A stretch of DNA of 64,000 bases, taken from contig NZ_JAHEWN010000007.1 in NCBI RefSeq assembly GCF_018598555.1, positions 110,190 through 174,189 on the forward strand. Direction: 5' to 3'. Shown piece after piece: positions 47,688-56,488 of this stretch. Every line of letters begins with the position of its first letter. The stretch's first letter is position 1. Under the pieces are notes generated by a model. That model was not told the DNA's origin. It made no database searches and saw nothing but the letters and a program-made list of their open reading frames with translations. This stretch comes from Curtobacterium aurantiacum (GTDB taxonomy: Bacteria; Actinomycetota; Actinomycetes; Actinomycetales; Microbacteriaceae). A program made the translations under genes and the position numbers.

Positions 47688-48157
47688 TCCCGTTCGTCCG
47701 CCGCGCCGACGGCGTGCACCTCGGCCTGTCCTCCGGCGAGCGCGACCTGCTCACGTCCCTCACCGAGCAGCTGCGCCAGGTCCTCGACGGCGACCTGTCC
47801 GCCGACCCGGTCACCGAGCGGATGTTCCCCGACGCCTACCCCGGTGACGACGATGCGAGCGCGGAGTTCCGGAAGTACACGAAGTCGGACCTCCTCACGC
47901 AGAAGACCACGAACGCGGGCATCGTCCACGACTGGTTGACGGGTGCCCGCGACGGTTCGCTGGACGTCGAGGACGAGCAGGCGTGGCTCCGCACCCTCAC
48001 GGACCTCCGGCTGACCATCGCCGACCGGCTCGGCATCGAGGACGCCGACGACGAGGAGCGCTCGGTCGAGGCCGACGCGGGCGTCGGCCTGCGCGACGTC
48101 TACGACTGGCTCGGCTACGTGCAGGAACACCTGGTCGTCACGCTCACGTCGCGCTGA
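47684..48157 (+). CDS. DUF2017 family protein
   Basis: A 157-aa acidic helical protein: [62 protein letters not shown]. These features and the coupling to clpS (GTG start overlapping the clpS stop) identify DUF2017, encoded next to clpS across actinobacteria. Function unknown; a link to regulated proteolysis is implied only by position. A GGCCTGGAGGC motif lies 8 nt past the stop. Confidence 0.87.
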   Translation: MIPFVRRADGVHLGLSSGERDLLTSLTEQLRQVLDGDLSADPVTERMFPDAYPGDDDASAEFRKYTKSDLLTQKTTNAGIVHDWLTGARDGSLDVEDEQAWLRTLTDLRLTIADRLGIEDADDEERSVEADAGVGLRDVYDWLGYVQEHLVVTLTSR

Positions 48158-48200
48158 CGGTCCACGGCCTGGAGGCCCGGATCGCCTCCGGCGCGACGGG

Positions 48201-49073
48201 TCACCCCAGCAGGTCGTCGCGGTGGGCTCGCGCCCAGTCGGTCAGGCTCCGCGGTGCGGTGCCGGTGATGCGCTGCACGTCGTCGCTCATCACGTCGACG
48301 CCGTCGAGTCCGCGGCGGACGACCCGACCGAACTGCTGCCGGAGTCCCTCGGCCTGCCAGGCGGGCACCCCGCTCAGGCGCAGCACACCGGCGTAGACGC
48401 GGCTCGGCAGGTGCAGGGCGCGCACGGGTCGCCCGAGCCCTGCGGTGAGCGCGGCGGCGACACCCCGCGCGTCGAGCAGGTCCGGTCCGGTGAGCACCGG
48501 TTCGGTGCTGTCGTGGCCGTCCTCGGTGAGCACCCGCGCGGCCGTCCGGGCGATGTCCTCGCTGTCGATCCAGCCGATCACCCCGCGGCCCGTGGTGTGC
48601 GGGAACCATCCCCGACGGATCGCCTGCGCCGAGGGCTGCACGTTCGTCATGAACGACGACGGGTGGAGGATCGTCCACGCCAGGCCGCTCGCGCGCACCA
48701 GCCGGTCGGTGTGCCAGGCGGCGCTCGCCCACGACATGGGGGAGTGCTCGGCGGCGTCCCCACCCGACAGCTGCACGATCCGGGCGACCCCGGCCCGCTG
48801 TGCCGCGCGGACACCGGCGGCCCCCTGCTCCCGCTGCCGCTGGCTGACCGGCGTCACGAGGAAGAACCGGTCGACCCCCTCGAGCGCCGCGGTGAGGGCG
48901 TCCTCGTCGCCGAGGTCGGCCAGGCGGCCGTCGATGCCCCGCGCCCGGAGCGCGTCGACCTGCTCGGGTCGTCGGACCACGGCTCGCACCGTCACCCCTG
49001 CCGCCCGCAACAGCTCCGCCGTCTTGCCGCCGACGTCCCCGGTCACGCCCGTGACCGCCACGATCTCACCCAT
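48201..49073 (-). CDS. NmrA-like NAD(P)-binding oxidoreductase
   Basis: A 290-aa atypical short-chain dehydrogenase. VAVTGVTGDVGGKTAELLRA is the nucleotide-binding loop (GxxGxxG), RAVVRRPEQVDAL follows strand two, and VQLSGGDAA and WTILHPSSFMTNV mark the NmrA/QOR2-type active-site region without a catalytic Tyr-Lys pair. Likely a quinone reductase or redox sensor. It is divergent from a MarR gene with a perfect inverted repeat between them, so it is probably the regulator's main target. Confidence 0.85.
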   Translation of the reverse strand: MGEIVAVTGVTGDVGGKTAELLRAAGVTVRAVVRRPEQVDALRARGIDGRLADLGDEDALTAALEGVDRFFLVTPVSQRQREQGAAGVRAAQRAGVARIVQLSGGDAAEHSPMSWASAAWHTDRLVRASGLAWTILHPSSFMTNVQPSAQAIRRGWFPHTTGRGVIGWIDSEDIARTAARVLTEDGHDSTEPVLTGPDLLDARGVAAALTAGLGRPVRALHLPSRVYAGVLRLSGVPAWQAEGLRQQFGRVVRRGLDGVDVMSDDVQRITGTAPRSLTDWARAHRDDLLG

Positions 49074-49101
49074 GTCTGCTCCTCCTCCAGGTCGCCCACC
49101 C

Positions 49102-49121
49102 GGTATCAGTTTCCTGATACC
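49102..49121. promoter_or_regulatory. Operator between NmrA-like and MarR genes
   Basis: GGTATCAG-TTTC-CTGATACC is a perfect 8-bp inverted repeat, 29 bp from the NmrA-like start and 27 bp from the MarR start. The spacing and symmetry fit a MarR-dimer site able to repress both promoters. Confidence 0.75.
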
Positions 49122-49147
49122 AGACCGTACGCCGGTACGATCGCCCC

Positions 49148-49603
49148 GTGCCCCAGGAACTCCCAGCCCCGCGTGACGACGTCGACGGCATCGTGGCGTG
49201 GACCGTGATCCGGGCGGCGCGGACGCTCTCCCGACGTCTCGCGGTCGAGCTGGCGCCGCTCGGGTTGACGCCCGTCGAGTTCGGGGCGCTCATCCAGCTC
49301 GCGGCGGCGGGCGAACTCAGTCAGGCCGACCTGGCCCGGGCGGTGGGCGTCCGGCCGCAGAGCATGACGACGCTCGTCGGCGGGCTCGCGACGCGGGGAC
49401 TCGTGGAGCGGGGCGCTGCGCCGGGGCGCGGACGGGCCTCCAGGCTGCGGCTGACCGCCCAGGGCGAGGCGCTGCTCGCGCGCGCCCACCCGATCGTCCG
49501 GGCGAGCAACGCGTGGTTCGGGGACGGTGCCGAACCGATCACGGCGACCCTGCTCCCGCTGCTCGGCCCGGACGCCGGCGACGACGACGCCGCCGTGCCC
49601 TGA
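49148..49603 (+). CDS. MarR-family transcriptional regulator
   Basis: A 151-aa winged-helix regulator. LAPLGLTPVEFGALIQLAAA, ELSQADLARAVGVRPQSMTT, VGGLATRGLVERGAAPGRGR and LRLTAQGEALL show helices 2-4 and the wing (RGRASRL). No cysteine is positioned as in redox-sensing MarRs, so a small-molecule ligand is more likely. GTG 49148 lies 12 nt after the first T of TACGAT, so leaderless. Divergent from the oxidoreductase with a shared operator. Confidence 0.88.
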   Translation: MPQELPAPRDDVDGIVAWTVIRAARTLSRRLAVELAPLGLTPVEFGALIQLAAAGELSQADLARAVGVRPQSMTTLVGGLATRGLVERGAAPGRGRASRLRLTAQGEALLARAHPIVRASNAWFGDGAEPITATLLPLLGPDAGDDDAAVP

Positions 49604-49655
49604 ACCGGACCCCTACGAAACACCTCGCAACCCACGCTCCGGTACCGTCGAGGGC

Positions 49656-49868
49656 ATGGCGCACGGCGGCGGGTTCAACAGCGACACGAGAGCAGGGGCG
49701 ATCTGGAACGTGGTGATCTGCGGCATCATCTGCATCGCCGCACCGATCACGGCGATCGTGAACGCCCACCGCGGGGCGGAGTACGTCGGCTTCGGCATCG
49801 CCGTGACCGTGCTGGCGCTCGGGATGGAGGCGTACTTCATCCGTCGGCTCCTGGCCCACCGCCGCTGA
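49656..49868 (+). CDS. 70-aa membrane protein
   Basis: Two spans: AIWNVVICGIICIAAPITAI and YVGFGIAVTVLALGMEAYFI, with a Gly-rich start (MAHGGGF) and basic tail. TACCGT has its first T 13 nt before ATG 49656. Function unknown; short spacing to purU (30 nt) but purU has its own -10 box. Confidence 0.65.
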   Translation: MAHGGGFNSDTRAGAIWNVVICGIICIAAPITAIVNAHRGAEYVGFGIAVTVLALGMEAYFIRRLLAHRR

Positions 49869-49898
49869 CCCGCACCCCGTGCCCGGTACCCTGATCCG

Positions 49899-50759
49899 GT
49901 GACCGACCCGACCCCCACGCACTGGACCCTGACGCTCGTCTGCGACGACCAGCCCGGGATCGTGCACGCCGTCTCCGGAGCGATCGTCGCCGCCCAGGGC
50001 AACATCACCGAGTCGCAGCAGTTCTCCAGCGCCGACACGAACACCTTCTTCATGCGCCTGCAGGTGATGGCGCCCGTGGACCGCGCCGCGTTCGAAGCCG
50101 CGCTCGCCCCCGTCGTCGCCCGCTACGACGCCCGCGTCCAGCTCGACGTCGTCGGTCGCCCGATGCGCACCCTCGTGCTCGTGTCGAAGGCCGGCCACTG
50201 CCTCAACGACCTGCTCTACCGGCAGCGCGGCGGACAGCTCCCGATCGAGGTCCCCCTCGTGCTGTCGAACCACGCGGACCTGTCCGAGCTCGCCGCGTTC
50301 TACTCCGTGCCCTTCGAGCACCGTCCGGTCACCGACGCCGAGTCGAAGGAGCAGATGGAGCGGCGGGTGCTGCAGGCGGTGGAGGAGCACGACGTCGAGC
50401 TCGTCGTCCTCGCCCGCTACATGCAGATCCTGTCGCCCGAGCTCTGCGCGGCGCTCGAGGGACGCGCAGTCAACATCCACCACTCGTTCCTGCCCGGCTT
50501 CAAGGGCGCGAACCCGTACCGGCAGGCGCACGCCCGCGGGGTGAAGCTCATCGGTGCCACCGCGCACTTCGTGACGAGCGACCTCGACGAGGGCCCGATC
50601 ATCGAGCAGAACGTCGTCCGCGTCGACCACACCAAGGAACCGGCCGAGCTGGTGTCCATCGGGCAGGACGAGGAGTCCCGCACGCTCACCCAGGCGGTGC
50701 GCTGGATCGCGGAGGACCGCGTCCTGCTCGACGGCGCCCGCACCATCATCTTCAAGTAG
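49899..50759 (+). CDS. purU: Formyltetrahydrofolate deformylase
   Basis: A 286-aa enzyme hydrolysing 10-formyl-THF to THF and formate, balancing one-carbon pools. The N-terminal ACT domain (LVCDDQPGIVHAVSGAIVAA) is followed by the formyltransferase-fold domain with RYMQILSPELC, VNIHHSFLPGFKGANPYRQA and GATAHFVTSDLDEGPII, containing the catalytic Asn-His-Asp. GTG 49899 follows TACCCT by 12 nt (leaderless). The next gene starts 9 nt after the stop. Confidence 0.94.
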   Translation: MTDPTPTHWTLTLVCDDQPGIVHAVSGAIVAAQGNITESQQFSSADTNTFFMRLQVMAPVDRAAFEAALAPVVARYDARVQLDVVGRPMRTLVLVSKAGHCLNDLLYRQRGGQLPIEVPLVLSNHADLSELAAFYSVPFEHRPVTDAESKEQMERRVLQAVEEHDVELVVLARYMQILSPELCAALEGRAVNIHHSFLPGFKGANPYRQAHARGVKLIGATAHFVTSDLDEGPIIEQNVVRVDHTKEPAELVSIGQDEESRTLTQAVRWIAEDRVLLDGARTIIFK

Positions 50760-50767
50760 GCAGCACC

Positions 50768-51172
50768 ATGACCAACGCCCCGCAGTCCCCCGTCGACTGG
50801 GAATCGGTCCCCGACCCGGCGGCCGTCCGGCAGCCGCGGCGATTCGCGGCCTGGAAGGTGCTGCGGGCCGCCGTGATGGTGTTCGGGCTGCTGTCCCTGG
50901 CCTTCTGGGGCTACTGGTCGTGGCAGGTGCCGTTCCCCGCCGTCCTGTTCATGATCGGCGCCCCGCTGTTCGCCGCGGTCGTCTGGTACTTCTTCCGGTC
51001 GCCGCGCTCCCCCATCGAGACGGACATCGTCGGCAAGACCATCGTCGAGGTCGCCCTGGTCGTCGCCGCGGGTGGGAGCTGGATCTCCATCGGCTTCCCG
51101 GTCGTGGGTCTCGTCTTCATCGTGATCGCCGCCCTGAGCGGCGTGATCGCGTTCCGCAAGGAGACCGCATGA
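50768..51172 (+). CDS. YrdB/DUF2568-like membrane protein
   Basis: 134 aa with four hydrophobic segments: VMVFGLLSLAFWGYWSW, AVLFMIGAPLFAAVVWYFF, IVEVALVVAAGGSWISIGF and VVGLVFIVIAALSGVIAF. WYFFRSPRSP followed by an acidic stretch and VEVALV recalls the YrdB (DUF2568) family. It overlaps nagA by 4 nt (ATGA) and follows purU by 9 nt, so the three form one unit. Function unknown. Confidence 0.72.
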   Translation: MTNAPQSPVDWESVPDPAAVRQPRRFAAWKVLRAAVMVFGLLSLAFWGYWSWQVPFPAVLFMIGAPLFAAVVWYFFRSPRSPIETDIVGKTIVEVALVVAAGGSWISIGFPVVGLVFIVIAALSGVIAFRKETA

Positions 51173-52335
51173 CCGCCACGGGCCTCCAGACCGGCCGGGA
51201 GGCCCAGCGCACGCTGGTCCGCGCCGCCCGCGTCGTCGACGCGTCCGGCACCACGGCCGACGGCTGGGTCCTGGTCGCCGGCGACACGATCCACGCGACC
51301 GGCTCCGGCCCCGAGGCCCCTGTGGCCGACCGGGTCGTCGACCTGGGCGACGCGGTCCTGACACCCGGCTTCGTGGACCTGCACGGGCACGGTGGAGCAA
51401 CCGAGGCCTACGAGGACGACTCGTTCGACCGTTCGCTCGCGATGCACCGTTCGCACGGCACGACCCGCTCCGTCCTGTCGCTCGTCGCGAACCCGGTCCC
51501 CGCCCTCGCGGCGTCCTTGGCACACGTCCGGGCCGTGATGGCGACCGACCCGCTCGTGCTGGGGGTGCACCTGGAGGGACCGTTCCTGTCCCCGCACAAC
51601 AAGGGTGCCCACAACGAGTCGTTCCTGATCGATCCGGCTCCCGCCGCGGTCGACGCCCTGCTCGAAGCGGGCGAAGGCGCCATCCGCCAGGTCACGATCG
51701 CGCCCGAGCTGCCGGGAGCCCTCGACGCCGTCCGCCGGTTCGTCGACGCCGGGGTCACCGTGGCCGTCGGCCACACCGTCGGCACGTACGACCAGGCCCG
51801 GGCCGCGTTCGACGCCGGGGCGACGATCCTGACCCACGCGTGCAACGCGATGCCGGGGCTGCACCACCGCGCACCGGGGCCGATCGGCGCCGCCGTGGCG
51901 GACGACCGGGTGACGCTCGAGCTCATCCTGGACGGCGTGCACGTGCACCCCGTCGTGGCGGACACGCTCTTCCGGGCGACGCCGGGTCGTGTGGCGCTGA
52001 TCACCGACGCGATGGGTGCCGCCGGCGCTGCCGACGGGTCGTACCGGCTCGGGTCGCTCGACGTCACGGTGACCGACGGGGTCGCGCACGTCGCCGGCAC
52101 CGACACCATCGCGGGGTCGACGCTGACACAGGACGTGGCGCTGCGGAACGCGGTCTCGCTCGCCGGGCGGTCCCTGCCCGAGGCGGTGGCGGCGCTGACG
52201 AGCGTGCCGGCCGGAGCGCTCGGGCTCGGCGACCGCCTGGGTCGGCTCGCGCCGGGGTTCGCCGCGGACCTCGTGGCGCTGTCACCCTCGCTCGAGGTCG
52301 AACGCGTGTGGGGCGGCGGGCGCGAGCTGCGCTGA
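51169..52335 (+). CDS. nagA: N-acetylglucosamine-6-phosphate deacetylase
   Basis: 388 aa. An amidohydrolase removing acetate from GlcNAc-6-P. Metal and substrate motifs: TPGFVDLHGHGG, GVHLEGPFLSPHNKGAHN, VTVAVGHTVGTYDQARAAFD, THACNAMPGLHHRAPG, LILDGVHVHP and RVALITDAMGAAG. It feeds glucosamine-6-P to NagB, encoded 5.5 kb away. It overlaps the YrdB-like gene. Convergent with the GH92 gene only 16 bp away, suggesting shared use of N-glycan sugars. Confidence 0.94.
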   Translation: MTATGLQTGREAQRTLVRAARVVDASGTTADGWVLVAGDTIHATGSGPEAPVADRVVDLGDAVLTPGFVDLHGHGGATEAYEDDSFDRSLAMHRSHGTTRSVLSLVANPVPALAASLAHVRAVMATDPLVLGVHLEGPFLSPHNKGAHNESFLIDPAPAAVDALLEAGEGAIRQVTIAPELPGALDAVRRFVDAGVTVAVGHTVGTYDQARAAFDAGATILTHACNAMPGLHHRAPGPIGAAVADDRVTLELILDGVHVHPVVADTLFRATPGRVALITDAMGAAGAADGSYRLGSLDVTVTDGVAHVAGTDTIAGSTLTQDVALRNAVSLAGRSLPEAVAALTSVPAGALGLGDRLGRLAPGFAADLVALSPSLEVERVWGGGRELR

Positions 52336-52351
52336 CGCGCACAGCGTGTGT

Positions 52352-54799
52352 TCAGCGGTCGATCGGTCGCCCCCGCTCGCCGCTCGCCCAGCCGGTGTCC
52401 GCAGAGTCCCCGACCCGCAGCGACAGCGTGCCGCCCCGTGTCACGAACGACGCCGGCACCCACGACTGCTCGAGCGTCCGCCCGTTCAACCGGGCGCCGT
52501 GCACGTACGGCTCCGTCCCCGATGACCGGATGACGATCCGCTCCCCGCTCGACCGCCGGATGTCGACCGTGCTGAACGTCGGGCTGCCGATGAGCATGTC
52601 TGCCCGCCCGGGTGTCTGCGGGAAGAGTCCGATCGAGGCGAAGACGTACCAGGCACTCATCGTGCCGAGGTCGTCGTTGCCGGGCAGCCCGCCGGGGCCG
52701 GTCGAGTAGGCGTCGTCCACCACCTGACGCACGGTCTCCTGCGTCTTCCACGGCTTCCCGAGGGCGTTGTACATCCACGGCGTGTGGATGTCGGGCTCGT
52801 TCGTCGGGTCGAACTTCGTGGCGTCGCCGCCCGTGACCGCCCAGTTGCCCGAGGCGTCGTGGAAGAAGGCGTCGAGCCGTGCGACCGCGGCGTCGTCACC
52901 GCCGAGCGCGGTCGACAGCCCCCGCACGTCCTGCGGCACGAGCCACGTGTACTGCGCACTGGTGCCCTGCGCGAACCCGGTCCCCGTCGACGGCGACCAG
53001 CCCGGCGTCCACGATCCGTCGGCCTGACGAGCAGCTTGGTGTCCGACCGCGGCGTTGAAGGTGTTCTTCCAGTACGTGCCACGCTCCGCGAACATGCGGG
53101 CGTCGGAGCGGAGCCCCATCGAGCCGGCCCAGTACCCGAGGGCGCTGTCCGAGATGGAGTTCTCGAGCGTCTCGGCGGCCCCGCCCCAGCAGGAGCAGTC
53201 GTCGTTCGCCGCGTACTGCCGCTCCAGGTACTCGTCGAGTGCGGGCCGCTGCGCCAGGCACTGCCCCGGGCACCCGATGTCGCTCTCGGCGTCCGCGTTC
53301 TCGACCGTCGCCTGGCGTTTGAGCGAGGCGTAGGCGGCACGGACGTCGAAGTTCCGGACCCCCATGGCGTACCAGGTGGCGAGCGTCGCGGCCGAGGGAT
53401 CGCCGGTCATCACGTGCGTCGGCGCTCCGAGGTGCAGCCACCGGTCCCACACGCCGCCGTTCTGCTCGGCGAAGCGCAGCATCGACTGCGCCATGTCCCC
53501 GGCGACGTCGGGCCGCAGCAGGGCGAGCAGCTGGATCTGCGCACGGTACTGGTCCCACCCGGAGTACGTGCCGTAGACGGCGCGGTGTCCGCGGTCCATC
53601 CGGTGCACCCGCAGGTCCGGCCCGAGGTAGCGCCCGTCGCGGTCGTTCAGCGTGTTCGGCTGCATGAGTGCGTGGTAGACGGACGTGTACAGCTGCGTGG
53701 TCCGGTCCGCGGTGCCGCCACCGACGCGCAGGCGCGACAGTTCGCGGTTCCAGGAGGCCCGTGTGCCGGCTGCCACGCTGGCGACGGTCGAGCGCTCGGT
53801 CACCTCGCCGTCACGGTTGGCGACCGCTCCGGCCGCGCTCACGTACGAGATGCCGATCTTCGCCTGCACCGTCGCTCCGCGACGCGCGTCGAAGCCGACC
53901 CACGCGCCGGAGCCGCGTCCGGCGCGGTCGGCGCCGGTCAGGTAGCCCTCCCCACCGGAGGAGGACGTGCCTCCAGGCTGGACCGTGCCGTCCTTCCAGG
54001 TGCCGGTGCTCGCGAACGCCGTGTCGAAGGTCGCGGTGAAGTAGAGGCGGTAGTAGCTGCGGCGGTCCGGGTTGGTGGCGCCGCCACCGTTCGCGCGGCG
54101 GCTGCAGAAGCCGCCCGTCAGGACGCTGCCGCTGACCGTGCGGGTGCGGGGGTCGACGCGGGTGATCGCGGCCTCGCTGCCGTTGATCGAGTTCGACGTG
54201 CGGAACAGCAGGTTCGCGTCCTTGCCGGCCGGGAACGTGAACGCGCCGACGCCGGCGCGTGTGGTGACGGCGAGGTCGGTGCGGACGCCGTTGTCGAGCG
54301 TGACGCCGTAGCGGCCGGGGCTCGCGGACTCCTGGTCGTGCGAGTACCCGGCGGCGTAGACGGCGTCCTTCGAGTCGGCCGACGGCGAGGTCGTGACCGG
54401 GGTGGTGACCGGCATGATCGGCACGTCCCCGGCGGCACCCGGAGCACACCCGGCCCCGTTCAGGTGCGTCAGGCTGAAGCCGCGCAGCCGGTTCACGTCG
54501 TACGAGTACCCGTTCGCGACCGGGGTCGACGTCTGGTCACCCGCGGTCCCGGTGGGGCTCCACTGCATCATCCCGAACGGTGCGGTGGCGCCCGGCCAGG
54601 TGTTGCCGTTGTTGCTCGTGCCGATGAACGGGTCGACGTACCGCGCGGGGTCGCTGACGGTCCGGCCGGCCTGCGACGCGGGCGAGGCCACGGCCGGCGC
54701 GGCGACGATCCCCGTCCCCAGCAGCGCGGCGATCGTGGCCACCGCGGCGAGCGGCAGCGGACGGACGAGCGGGCGGCGGTGCACGCGAGATCGGTTCAC
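52352..54799 (-). CDS. Secreted GH92 alpha-mannosidase
   Basis: 815 aa. An N-terminal signal peptide (basic RSRVHRR, hydrophobic LAAVATIAALLGTGIVAA, AVA-S cleavage near 39) predicts export. GH92 motifs are YVDPFIGTSNNGNTWPGATA, FGMMQWSPTG, GFSLTHLNGAGC, GTYSGWDQYRAQ, the acid region TNEPDIHTPWMYN and the closing PGNDDLGTMSAWYVFASIG. GH92 enzymes are calcium-dependent exo-mannosidases acting mostly on alpha-1,2 links of fungal or plant N-glycans. No anchor is seen, so it is probably released. Confidence 0.94.
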   Translation of the reverse strand: MNRSRVHRRPLVRPLPLAAVATIAALLGTGIVAAPAVASPASQAGRTVSDPARYVDPFIGTSNNGNTWPGATAPFGMMQWSPTGTAGDQTSTPVANGYSYDVNRLRGFSLTHLNGAGCAPGAAGDVPIMPVTTPVTTSPSADSKDAVYAAGYSHDQESASPGRYGVTLDNGVRTDLAVTTRAGVGAFTFPAGKDANLLFRTSNSINGSEAAITRVDPRTRTVSGSVLTGGFCSRRANGGGATNPDRRSYYRLYFTATFDTAFASTGTWKDGTVQPGGTSSSGGEGYLTGADRAGRGSGAWVGFDARRGATVQAKIGISYVSAAGAVANRDGEVTERSTVASVAAGTRASWNRELSRLRVGGGTADRTTQLYTSVYHALMQPNTLNDRDGRYLGPDLRVHRMDRGHRAVYGTYSGWDQYRAQIQLLALLRPDVAGDMAQSMLRFAEQNGGVWDRWLHLGAPTHVMTGDPSAATLATWYAMGVRNFDVRAAYASLKRQATVENADAESDIGCPGQCLAQRPALDEYLERQYAANDDCSCWGGAAETLENSISDSALGYWAGSMGLRSDARMFAERGTYWKNTFNAAVGHQAARQADGSWTPGWSPSTGTGFAQGTSAQYTWLVPQDVRGLSTALGGDDAAVARLDAFFHDASGNWAVTGGDATKFDPTNEPDIHTPWMYNALGKPWKTQETVRQVVDDAYSTGPGGLPGNDDLGTMSAWYVFASIGLFPQTPGRADMLIGSPTFSTVDIRRSSGERIVIRSSGTEPYVHGARLNGRTLEQSWVPASFVTRGGTLSLRVGDSADTGWASGERGRPIDR

Positions 54800-54897
54800 G
54801 TTCGCGACGCTAGACCCCTCGGACGGGGGACGCCGCTTTCGTCACCGAGCGCTCTCCCGCTGTTCACGTCGGGTTCGGCGACGGCCGCTGGTGCGGG

Positions 54898-55794
54898 TCA
54901 GGCGGTGGCGCGCACGGCGACCTGGTCCACGAAGGCACGGACACGCGCCCGGAACGCCGGGTCGACGGCGGCTCCGCGGACCGGGACCGGGTGCAGGCGA
55001 CGGTCGGAGCGTCGCAGGGCGGGGCCGACGAAGGTCCCCGGCTCGACATCGTCAGCGGTCGCCGCCCAGAGGATCGCCCGGGCGCTGTCGTCGGCGGTCC
55101 GGGCGGCCAGACGGGCGATCCGCCCGGCGACCCGTGCGAGCGCCGTCTCGGCCTGGCCGTTCATCCCGGTCGCGGCGATGCCAGGGTGCGCGATGACCGA
55201 CCGCACCGGCGAGCCCGATGCCCGGAGCCGCTCACCGAGCTCGACGGCGAGCGCGGCCGCCGCGGTCTTCGAGGCGATGTAGGCCGGGAGCTGCCGGAAG
55301 CGCTCCGGTTCGTCGACGGCGTCGAGGTCCGGCACCCGGGACGACCGCTGCGACAGGTTCGACCCGACGAGTACGACCCGGGGCGACGGCCCGCCGAGGA
55401 CGGGGAGCATCGCGTCGGCGAGCACGACCGGGCCGACGACGTTCGTGGCCCAGGTGCGTTCGACACCGTCCGCGCTGCGCTCGAACCGGGACACCGAGAC
55501 CCCCGCGTTGTTGACCAGGGCATCCACGACGATGCCGTCGGCGGCGAGCTGCCGGGCGAAGGCCGTGACGGAGGCGACGGACGCGGTGTCGACGAGCCGC
55601 GCCTCCAGACCGGCGCCGACGGCCAGGACGCGAGCCGCCTTCTCGAGGTCGCGCACCCCGGCGACGACGCGGGCTCCGGCGGCGGCGAGCCGGCTCGCGA
55701 CCACCAGGCCGAGCCCGCCCGTCGCCCCGGTCACCACGACCGTCCGTCCGTGCTGGTCCGCCATCTGCTCGGGCTCCCACGTGAAGGGGTCCAT
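54898..55794 (-). CDS. Short-chain dehydrogenase/reductase
   Basis: A 298-aa NAD(P)-dependent oxidoreductase. TVVVTGATGGLGLVVASRLA is the cofactor loop (TGxxxGxG), VDALVNNAGVS the NNAG motif and LPAYIASKTAAAALAVEL the YxxxK catalytic pair; a Ser lies in VGSNLSQRS. Similar to retinol/protochlorophyllide-type SDRs. ATG 55794 follows AGGAG at good spacing. Divergent from a TetR gene with two matching operators between them, so it is the likely target. Confidence 0.9.
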   Translation of the reverse strand: MDPFTWEPEQMADQHGRTVVVTGATGGLGLVVASRLAAAGARVVAGVRDLEKAARVLAVGAGLEARLVDTASVASVTAFARQLAADGIVVDALVNNAGVSVSRFERSADGVERTWATNVVGPVVLADAMLPVLGGPSPRVVLVGSNLSQRSSRVPDLDAVDEPERFRQLPAYIASKTAAAALAVELGERLRASGSPVRSVIAHPGIAATGMNGQAETALARVAGRIARLAARTADDSARAILWAATADDVEPGTFVGPALRRSDRRLHPVPVRGAAVDPAFRARVRAFVDQVAVRATA

Positions 55795-55825
55795 CGCCGT
55801 CTCCTGCTCACTCGTCGTCTCGAAT

Positions 55826-55840
55826 CGGATGATCCATCCG
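55826..55840. promoter_or_regulatory. TetR operator 1 (CGGA-N7-TCCG)
   Basis: CGGATGATCCATCCG: half sites CGGA and TCCG separated by 7 bp, with CGGATG/CATCCG symmetric over 6 bp. It lies 32 bp upstream of the SDR start. Confidence 0.7.
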
Positions 55841-55855
55841 GAACGGTAGCACAAG

Positions 55856-55870
55856 CGGATAGGCTGTCCG
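55856..55870. promoter_or_regulatory. TetR operator 2 overlapping the tetR -10 box
   Basis: CGGATAGGCTGTCCG repeats the CGGA-N7-TCCG pattern 30 bp (about three helical turns) from operator 1. It covers TAGGCT (55860-55865), the -10 box of the TetR gene, giving autorepression. Confidence 0.7.
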
Positions 55871-55871
55871 T

Positions 55872-56444
55872 ATGACCGTCGCGATGGCCCGACCCGAAGC
55901 GCTGCGCTCCGATGCGCAACGCAACCGGACCGCGCTGCTCGACGTCGCCCGGTCGTTCCTCGAGCGGGGCGAGCAGCCGCTCCTCAACGCCGTCGCGCAC
56001 GAGGCCGGCATGGGTGTCGGGACCGCCTACCGGCACTTCCCGTCGCAGCAGCACCTGCTCGAGGCGCTCGCGATCGACGCGCTCGAGGACATGCTCGACC
56101 TCGTCCGTGTCGCCGTCGCGCTGCCCGACGCGGTGGACGCGCTCCGGGGGGTCGTGACGGCTGCGTTCCGGAGCATGGTCGACGACGCGGCCCTCGGCGA
56201 CCTGCTGACGAACGGCGGGTTCTCGTGTGCCGACACCGCGGCGCTCGCGGGCGACCTGGTCGAGTCCGTCGACACGCTGCTCATGCGGGCACGGGCCGAG
56301 GGGCTCGTGCGTGCCGACGTCGACGCGGACGACCTGCGACGGCTGCTGTGCGGGATGCGGACGGCCGCCGTGGCCGGTGGCTCCCGGGTGCACGACCCCG
56401 AGCGCTACGTCGAGGTGCTGCTCACCGGCCTCCGACCCGTCTGA
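55872..56444 (+). CDS. TetR-family transcriptional regulator
   Basis: 190 aa. The N-terminal HTH reads RSDAQRNRTALLDVARSFLE, LLNAVAHEAGMGVGTAYRHF and QHLLEALAI; the C-terminal domain (VDALRGVVTAAFRSMVDDAA, VHDPERYVEVLLTGL) resembles regulators of SDR genes. ATG 55872 lies 12 nt after the first T of TAGGCT (leaderless). Two CGGA-N7-TCCG sites in the 77-bp divergent region give an explicit operator model with the SDR gene. Confidence 0.9.
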   Translation: MTVAMARPEALRSDAQRNRTALLDVARSFLERGEQPLLNAVAHEAGMGVGTAYRHFPSQQHLLEALAIDALEDMLDLVRVAVALPDAVDALRGVVTAAFRSMVDDAALGDLLTNGGFSCADTAALAGDLVESVDTLLMRARAEGLVRADVDADDLRRLLCGMRTAAVAGGSRVHDPERYVEVLLTGLRPV

Positions 56445-56488
56445 ACACCACCCTCGCGCCGTGCGGGGGTCGCTGTCAGGATGGGCGC

